DNA from: Isoetes taiwanensis
Taxonomy: Eukaryota; Streptophyta; Lycopodiopsida; Isoetales; Isoetaceae
Assembly (NCBI GenBank): GCA_021234155.1
Contig: JAJEKV010000035.1
Coordinates: 8,305,891 to 8,369,890, forward strand
Direction of reading: 5' to 3'
Length of the DNA: 64,000 nt
Shown piece after piece: positions 57,262-64,000 of the stretch. The position numbers and the translations under genes are program-made. Under the pieces are notes generated by a model, which was given only the letters and a program-made list of their open reading frames with translations, did not search any database and was not told where the DNA came from. The stretch's first letter is position 1. Every line of letters starts with the position of its first letter.

Positions 57262-58898
57262 AGATTGAGACTCCATTGTGAACGCTAGTGTCTGGCATTT
57301 AGCACAAATCAATCAAATCGACTGATTGCAGTTCCCAGAGTTACAACTGCGCAATAACTGTCAGGGCATTGACCCCGACAATTTAGTGTGAAGGAATTAC
57401 CGGCATCAAGATCTTGGTGGTTGCTAATATGTGTAGTGTAGGGTATATGTAGTGTAATGTGCATGTGGTGCCTAGTGTATGTGTAGTGATCCCAGTTTGG
57501 AGCTGCAAAAACTGACACAAGTCATACAGGGACATGAATCTATTGTCCAGCCATTGCTATGGCATATCAATGCCCAGCATGTTGCAAGAAGACTAAAATC
57601 CATGCTTGGTCCATGCTTGGTTATGCCTACCAATCCGGCAGCTCTGCCATCGCCATTTTTATTTGCACAGGTTGTGCTTTTCACAAGAGAGGTTAGGTTA
57701 GAATGTGAAAATGTTGCCAATAGAATCATTAGCATGGAAGGTTATTCGATTATTTCTTTTGGTGAGAAATAGCAGCCTGTCAAAGATTAAAGAATTGTGG
57801 CAGATCAAGGACAACAACTTAAGCGAGCAGGTGGAGATTAAAATCCCTTTTCTGCTCATATCGCGGGGCTCTTTCACAAGAAATCATCAAATCTCAATTT
57901 AATCGCAGCTCAAGGCCATCCTTATTGGACGAATGTAGCAGGTTAGGATTGTCGCAACAATAACTGTTAAAAAGTGGTTTGATTCAGATATTCTCAAGCC
58001 CAACTTCGGTTTCTTTCTACCCATCTGCCAAGGCTGCGCATCAGAGGGCCAGGATTCCGCTATCATGAATTAGAATTTATATAAGTGGAGAGGGGGATTA
58101 TCTGTGCAGGAGCTTGGGAACCGGATTCCATCTTGGACTGGAATCGGAGCTTGGGAACCGGATTCTATCTTGGACTGGAATCGCATGCCAGACCCTTAGC
58201 GCTTGAAAAGCACATTCAATCATTGGGTTCAAATCAAACAAATGTATTCCAGTTGCTTTCGAGCAGGCATAATATCTGATCTGGGTTTTGAACTGCAATA
58301 TGAGAAGAATGATCCTTTTCTAACCTTTAACTGAAGAGTTCATAATAAAATAAGCATGCTACAGTCATATGCTCAGCCCGAATCTTTTAGCCCTGAATCC
58401 TTCTTCTTTCTTACGTGCAAGGGCCATTTCTCAAGAATTCTTAGAAATCGCAGCTGGGTTGAGCCTTATGCCTTAAGATACTGGGCTAGATTCTAATTGA
58501 ACCTGCCTTCCTAAGCTTAAAGCAAACTCTATGTTTTGTCTTGCTAATCAAATTAAACTCTAAATTGAAGTCTGAACTAAGAATTATCTGGTTTACACAA
58601 TGACGACACTGTGCTCTTATTCGGAGAAGGACAACATATTTAAAAGGCACGGATATAGAACCAAGGAAATGCTAAGCTGGAATCAAACTTCATGTTTCTC
58701 ATGTCTCTACATAATCAGGACTCGGAAAAAAGCCGAGAAAGGCAGAGAAAGGTACGATTTTTCTGGTACACACAGGGTTAGAATTGATCTGCTTCAGAGC
58801 AGCTTTATCTTAGTCCTATTCGTTGTGCCATATTAATACCTAAATCGAAATCTAACGTTGTGCCATATTAATACCTAAATCGAAATCTAAATTAAAAA
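57262..58898. other. No gene seen
   Basis: Contains a 37-bp tandem duplication (units at 58109 and 58146, beginning GGAGCTTGGGAACCGGATTC) and a 30-bp duplication (GTTGTGCCATATTAATACCT) near 58823-58880. No supported coding region. Confidence 0.5.
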
Positions 58899-59099
58899 TT
58901 GAGCGCTAAATTGAATTGGGACACATCTCGTGGCCATCCCGAGGCTGGGGACTGGAATTGGCGGGCTAATTCCAGCCATAATCGCCTCGAACGAGATGGA
59001 TTATCAAGATTACCCAACTGGCTCGAGCAATTCCATCAACAATTTCTCAATCCGGCCAAGAATCAAGCCTGTCCCCTGTTTTCGCTGCACCCTGGAGCG

Positions 59100-60185
59100 A
59101 TGGTGTCGACTAGGGCCCGACCACAGATCGATGCCACAGTTCCGAGCACTGGCAGACCAACGGCAGTGGCTAGCAAGCGGGTCTGTGCGCCCAAAGCCAA
59201 GAAGAAATGGGCATCAGCTAGCGGATCTGCAACTCCAATGCCAAGGAGGCCAACAAAGCGAGGAGCATGGACGGAGGAAGAGATGTCGACAGCACTCGAC
59301 GAGGTAAGCGAAAATGGGATTTCAATTAGAGAGGCACCTAGACGGTCAGGCATACCAGAGTCGTCTATCAGGGATTGGCTGTATGGGTGGATTTCCAAGA
59401 AGAATGCAAGGCATCCCCAGATCCTTACACCAGCCCAAGAGAAGGAATTGGTTGATTGGGCAATAGGCAGGGCATAGTAGGGTATGGGTGTCACTCTGGC
59501 TGTTGTGAAGGAGCGTGCAGCCGAGATGGCAAGGGAGGGTAATTCGGCATTTGATGGTGTGCCGTGGAGCAAATGGTGGAAGCTTTTCAAGCAAAGGCAC
59601 CCTGAGATTTCCCGTGGGAGTGCCGAAACATTGGAGGTCTCACGTGCCCGGGCAATGAATCAAGCCAACTTGGATGGCTTCTACACAGGGCTGAAAGAAG
59701 TCTATGATGAGTTCAGCTTTCCCCCCTCCAGAATTTGGAATGCAGACGAAACAGGGATCCAAGCTGGGAAAGTAAAGGGTTTGAGGATAATTGCCAGGAA
59801 AGGGGAGAATAGGGTTAGCGAGCTGGTTATGAATACAAGGGAATGGGTGACTATTTTAGTGTGTGTCAATGCAGAAGGATTCAGGCTGCCTAATCTCTAT
59901 ATTTTCAAGGGTACAAGGATGAGGCAAGACAACATAGCCAGGTGTGAAGAGGGAGCAATTCAGGCAGTGCAGCAATCAGCTTGGATGACCACTGAATTAT
60001 TTAAGTCATGGCTATCTCACTTTCAGTCCAGGGTCCAAACACTGAATTGGCATCAAAATAAGGTAAATTATTCAGATAAAAACGTACATGTTTTGCCTTT
60101 GTCTCGCTCCGGTGAAGCCCCTCTATTTTATTTGTGTGCCTGTTGCTGGTCAGACCACACTAGTTCTGCCGTTAAATCGATTTAA
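59100..60185 (+). pseudogene. pogo/Fot1-like transposase (CENP-B-type HTH and partial DDE_1)
   Basis: One reading frame, interrupted by two adjacent TAG codons (59475-59480). The ATG at 59100 has a good context (GCGATGG). The N-terminal part is basic. RGAWTEEEMSTALDEV through IPESSIRDWLYGW is a psq-type helix-turn-helix. LTPAQEKELVDWA and, after the stops, GVTLAVVKERAAEMA to WWKLFKQRHPEIS form the CENP-B-like second DNA-binding half. IWNADETGIQAGK holds the first catalytic Asp of the DDE_1 nuclease. The frame loses similarity after SWLSHFQSRVQTLNWHQNK (about 60063), before the second Asp, so the nuclease is incomplete. Neither terminal inverted repeats nor TA duplications were located. Confidence 0.8.
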
Positions 60186-60619
60186 AGCCCTGTTTCAAAG
60201 CTTTGCCAGATGCTTAGGCTTTGCCGTTCCTCTACAGCCCCATCAAATGTTTTTTGTCGGAATCATCCTCTGATTGCAGCTCGGATTTTCGAGCCAGAGC
60301 CAGCGAGATGCTTGCTGCCAAGGAAGCAAATGCCGGTTTCAAACCTAGCTGCCAAGGAAGCAAGCGCCTGGGCCGTCTGCAGAGTAAGCTGGTTGAAAGG
60401 CATGGTTTTGTGCCGGAAACCAACATCCGGTTCCAAATCTGGACATTTTGGAATTTTTTTGTTGTTGAACCGGAAAGCTGAGGCAGTAATTTTATATGTA
60501 GTAAGAAAACTGCTCACTAAATGAACCCTACGATTTCATGTGTATCCATGTGGACTCATTTTATAATCGTGTTTATATTTTATGGGTTACCTTTTGTAGT
60601 GATTAATTCTTTCCCGTGT
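60186..60619. other. No gene seen
   Basis: Contains a repeated phrase TGCCAAGGAAGCAA near 60315 and 60351. It could be the 3' part of the pogo-like element or flanking DNA. Confidence 0.4.
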
Positions 60620-61140
60620 GTGATAAGCTAATGACTATCAAGTTCAACTTCTCCCATTCCTCCTTCGTGATAACTTCATTCGCACTTATGCAATTCAGTC
60701 ACCCTATCAACCAGAAAAGCATGCGACCACTTAAAACCTTTTGTGAATATATCAGAAAGCTGCAGATTTTTCTTAACATATTCCAATTAAATCAACTTCT
60801 TACTGACCATATCCTGAATGAACCACATTTCCATTTCTTGTTCTTTCATGAAGAACATGATTTCTAGCAATTGCAATACAACTTTGACTATCTAAAAATA
60901 AAACTGTACGTTCACCTTCTATTGTGCCCGGCTCATTTAACAATCTTTGTAACGTATGATCTCTTTAGCTGCTAGAGTAGAAGCTGCATACTTAGACTTT
61001 GCAGTAGATAATGCAATGGATTTCTTTTTATTTTATTTTTTCACTCCTCCAACTTATGGGAATTCCACCTAATATTACAACATATCTTGAAGTTGATTTT
61101 TATTCATCAAGATCACCATATCAATCTGCATCATAATAGG
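60620..61140 (-). pseudogene. Ty1/copia RNase H and pol C-terminus remnant
   Basis: The minus strand reads in one main frame, with stops, DAD-YGDLDE-KSTSRYVVILGG and ISWRSEK. Shifted frames continue with STAKSKYAASTLAAKE, IARNHVLHERTR and LQLSDIFTKGF. These are the ordered landmarks of the copia RNase H (GYSDADWAGD, STAEAEY, RxKHIE and ADxFTK positions). Several stops and indels make it dead. No LTRs were found nearby. Confidence 0.75.
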
Positions 61141-62040
61141 TTTAAATTTCACATCATCTAAATTACATACAATTAAAAAAAAAAGTGTCTAGTCTAGTAT
61201 CCTTGACAAGGAAAGCAAACTTTCAATCAATTTCCTATAAAGAATACAAGTCGTATTTAATTAAAGTGGGACTCATTCCATTCCCACTTTTTTGCGGAAC
61301 TCTGTTAATTTACACAAAAAGAAGCACCTCGACCCGAAAATTGGCCATAATTGCAATTTCTGTCTATTAGTGTGCATCCAAGATTTTCTTCCAGTTTTCC
61401 TAGATAGCATGGCGAGATGAAGACAATGCAACGTAAACATAAGAATTTCATTACCAAAGGTTCTAATGGAAAATTAATTTTTATTAATAAATTGAGTCGA
61501 GAACAAGAACAATGCAACTCAAACATAGGAATTTCATTATAGATTGAAACCAAAGTTCTAGTTGGAAAAGATTCTTAGTTGAACATTTTGGCTCTATTTT
61601 CTTAGGTGGGTAGACAAGAGATCACAAATTCCAACGAAAATTAAACAAATTGTTTACTTAATCACCAAAAAATACTAGTTTTGAGATACCTTATATTTAT
61701 AAATGGGCTCATTACAATATATATTACAGTGGGGGAAGAGACCATAGTGGTCGTATGGGCACAATGATTACACCCTCTTCACACATGAACCTCCTAGTGC
61801 AAAGGCGTGGAGCTCTCTCCAAGTCATAGAGCAACTTACGGGCGATAGAAATTTGTATGAGAAGTTCCTTCATGGGTCACGTGCTTGTATGTCCAACCCG
61901 ATGTCACCACCCTCTTCTCGGTATCTTTCTTCAATGAATTGGTCTTTTCATTGCTCCCAAGCATGTACTATCCGGTCGAGATAAGGGCGAAAAAGACAAA
62001 ATCAAGTTAGTCAAGTGATACTCTGAGGCAAAAAAAATAA
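61141..62040. other. No gene seen
   Basis: AT-rich. A phrase ATTTCATTA-AAGGTTCTA-TGGAAAA recurs imperfectly (about 61445-61475 and 61530-61570). Confidence 0.45.
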
Positions 62041-62085
62041 AATAAAAACAGTTCTTAGGGCCATTTTGGAAAATGGGGCGAGAGA

Positions 62086-62442
62086 GCCTTTCTCGACTCG
62101 CGAAGTCGAGAAAGGCTTCGAAGGAAAAACACAAGTCGAGGAAGGACTTTTTCGACTTCATGAGTCGAGAAAGGCGACTCAAGGCAAAAACGCAGGTTTT
62201 AGGGGTCGAGAAAGGCCTTTCTCGACTCAGCGAAGTCGAGAAAAATGTAAAAAGCTAAAAAGCGAGGTTTTAGGGGTCGAGAAGGTCTTTCTCGACTCGC
62301 TGTCGAGAAAGGCGTCTCAAGGCTTAAAAACGCAGTTTGAGAGAAGGCCTTTCGACTCATGAGTCGAAAGGCAACCAAAACGAAAAAACCAGTTTAGAGG
62401 TGAGGAAGGCCTTTCTCGACTCGCATGAAGTCGAGAAAGGCG
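62086..62442. repeat. Array of six palindromic repeats, ~62-bp period
   Basis: Each unit holds an inverted repeat of the type CCTTTCTCGACT / AGTCGAGAAAGG with a 4-7 base loop (centres near 62101, 62160, 62224, 62294, 62358, 62424), separated by AAAAACGCAGGTTTTAGGGG-like spacers. Arms vary but often stay paired. Degenerate spacer copies without palindromes continue to about 62590. Confidence 0.9.
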
Positions 62443-62599
62443 CTTTCTTTTAAAGCCAAAAACGCGGGTTTGCCGGTTGAGGAAGGCAGCTTCGAGTGAA
62501 AAATGCGGTTCTAAGGCCCTCCAAAATAAAAACGCAGATCTAAAGCTCTCAAGATGAAAAACACAAGTCTAAGGCCATTTAGAGTGAAAAACACAACAG

Positions 62600-64000
62600 T
62601 CCAGGAGGTAAAAATGAATAACTTTCAAACATCATATCATAATACTATACCTTTGTTCAAATGTAATCAAACATACAACAAATGTGGCGAACCTACTTGC
62701 CTACAAACATAGTTTTCTACCTCCAATATCATAGAGTGCAAATCATTATTAGTTGCACCATATCATATGTATTTTCTAAGTCGCACCATACCTATGCATT
62801 TTCTATGTATACATAGACCAAAAAATAGAAACCCCCCCTCCCCCCCCCCCTTCCCCTTTTTAGTATGTCAATGTTTTCTAATAAATACAATATCCTATGC
62901 TATATATTTTCTAATAGACCATCCCTATGGCAACATAATAGACCATCCCCTCTGAAAAAATAGACCATCCCCTATGGCAACATAATGTTTAACAATGTTT
63001 AACGTGTGAATACTTTTTTTTTAAAGCGTATTTTTTACCCCACTTTATTCTAATACCCCACCCTTTTTACGCCCATCTGCTGGAAATTCAAAAAAAAATT
63101 TCAAAGCGTATTTTTTTTACCCCTTTTTTCTAATAGCCCGCCTTTTTTTTCCGCCCATGGTTGAAATTCAAAATTTGGTACACACCTTTGAGACGAAAAT
63201 CCTTTGTACCAGTTGGACTCTTTCTTTCCGGGAAGAAGCTCCCATAGCCATAGCTCCCACGGAATTGACCCCCCAACGAGAAAAGCTTCACGACTATGGA
63301 GAGCCGACATAAGCCTCTAAATTTTTATTTTCCCATGCGAGGAAAAAGTTGAGATCCGCACCGCCGTCGCCATAGCATCGTCCCCATTTGGAAGGTGGAG
63401 CTCTGTTTCATTAGCGCCGCCTGGAACATACCTCGGTGAGAATCGCCCATTGCTACCGGCATTTCTTTGCTTTTAATGCTCCATTATTGCGGAATTAGAA
63501 GTTACGGCCATGGCGGATGAGGGAGAAGTTAAAAACGGAACTCGAGCCGCTCTTATCGCCGTTCTTGAGCGGCTTGGAAGGATTAGCTCATTGTTTTCTT
63601 GTAGATCCATTTCGATGCAAGCTTCGTGCTTTCGTTGAATTATTTGCTAATCTTGAATGTATGGAAGCCTGAACCTTGAATATCTTCTTCCGTCGGGGCT
63701 TGGGCGATGGTCTAGGAACTCCTCTAGATGATTCTACACCAAGAACATAAAAATCGTCGGCTTCGCAGATATAGATTTGTTGAACATGAGGTTTGTTTGA
63801 CAAGCTTTTGAAAACCTGATTTGTAACTGCTACACCCTTTGAATCCGCGCTTGAAGAAGTTCCTTTAAAGCATTGCGCAGAAGCGAGTGCTCCATGCTGC
63901 CTTAAGACGAGGCGGGACTTAATATTGACGATTCTAGTATGACGCAGGTAGGACCGCCTTGCTTAGATTTGAAATACATATTGGAAGAGCCCTCTTTTTG
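62600..64000. other. No clear gene
   Basis: AT-rich and homopolymer-rich to about 63170 (including C12 near 62840), more balanced afterwards. ATAGACCATCCC is repeated four times between 62915 and 62975. One small ORF is listed separately. Confidence 0.45.
63510..63638 (+). CDS. Possible small ORF or first exon, 42 codons
   Basis: ATG in a strong plant context (GCCATGGCGG), reading MADEGEVKNGTRAALIAVLE and ending at TGA. Composition is protein-like for the first 28 codons. TCTT|GTAGAT at about 63599 could be a donor, making this exon 1 of a gene beyond the window. No domain recognised. Confidence 0.25.
   Translation: MADEGEVKNGTRAALIAVLERLGRISSLFSCRSISMQASCFR

Noticed and set aside
62086-62442. 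CRISPR-like array
   Set aside because: The repeat is itself palindromic, the spacers are similar to each other, there is no leader or cas gene, and the context is plant nuclear DNA.
1-64000. Organelle (plastid or mitochondrial) DNA origin or insertion
   Set aside because: No organelle gene, rRNA or tRNA is seen; spliceosomal introns and many nested transposons indicate nuclear DNA.

Overview
This window looks like nuclear DNA from a large, repeat-rich land-plant genome. A long intronless PLS-type PPR gene and a four-exon plant GT14 glycosyltransferase gene establish a land plant. The mix of old LINEs, LTR elements and unusual DNA transposons, and the style of the PPR repeats, make a fern or other seed-free vascular plant my best guess. 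That guess is inference only; no species marker is present.

Only two genes look intact and ordinary: the PPR gene (1701-4292, minus) and the GT14 gene (47587-49817, minus). A third, unrecognised two-exon gene (14600-18614, plus) lies in a 4372-bp tandem duplication whose second unit (18599-~21433) is cut short by a retroelement. A strongly diverged relative of this repeat is at about 30042-32260. All three copies hold a stem-loop whose stem sequence differs but stays complementary.

Nearly everything else is mobile DNA, often nested. By coordinate: two decayed HUH-endonuclease (Rep-like) genes (1-924 and 11740-12549, both minus). A retroelement 'X' in two copies (21434-~25870 and 32409-33236); copy A is interrupted by a 3.2-kb intron-containing Crypton-like tyrosine-recombinase element (22066-25301), and copy B supplies the uninterrupted site. 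A 3.7-kb LINE with a 13-bp target duplication (26334-30041). A 1-kb LINE with a 12-bp duplication (34823-35839). A third LINE (38594-40200) among three copies of a ~440-bp repeat. A complete non-coding LTR element with a tRNA-Gln-like primer site and 5-bp duplication (42699-46129), with a LINE tail inserted in its 5' LTR. LTR-like direct repeats carrying a tRNA-like segment (52726-53609). A LINE remnant (53713-54630), a Ty3/gypsy-type LTR end (55490-56346), a pogo-like transposase pseudogene (59100-60185) and a Ty1/copia RNase H remnant (60620-61140). A six-unit array of GTCGAGAAAGG palindromes lies at 62086-62442.

The strongest candidates for something little described are the Crypton-like element with introns in a plant, the two HUH/AT-hook gene remnants, and the orphan gene with its covarying intronic hairpin. 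Remaining intergenic DNA is AT-rich, with local tandem duplications and no gene I can support.
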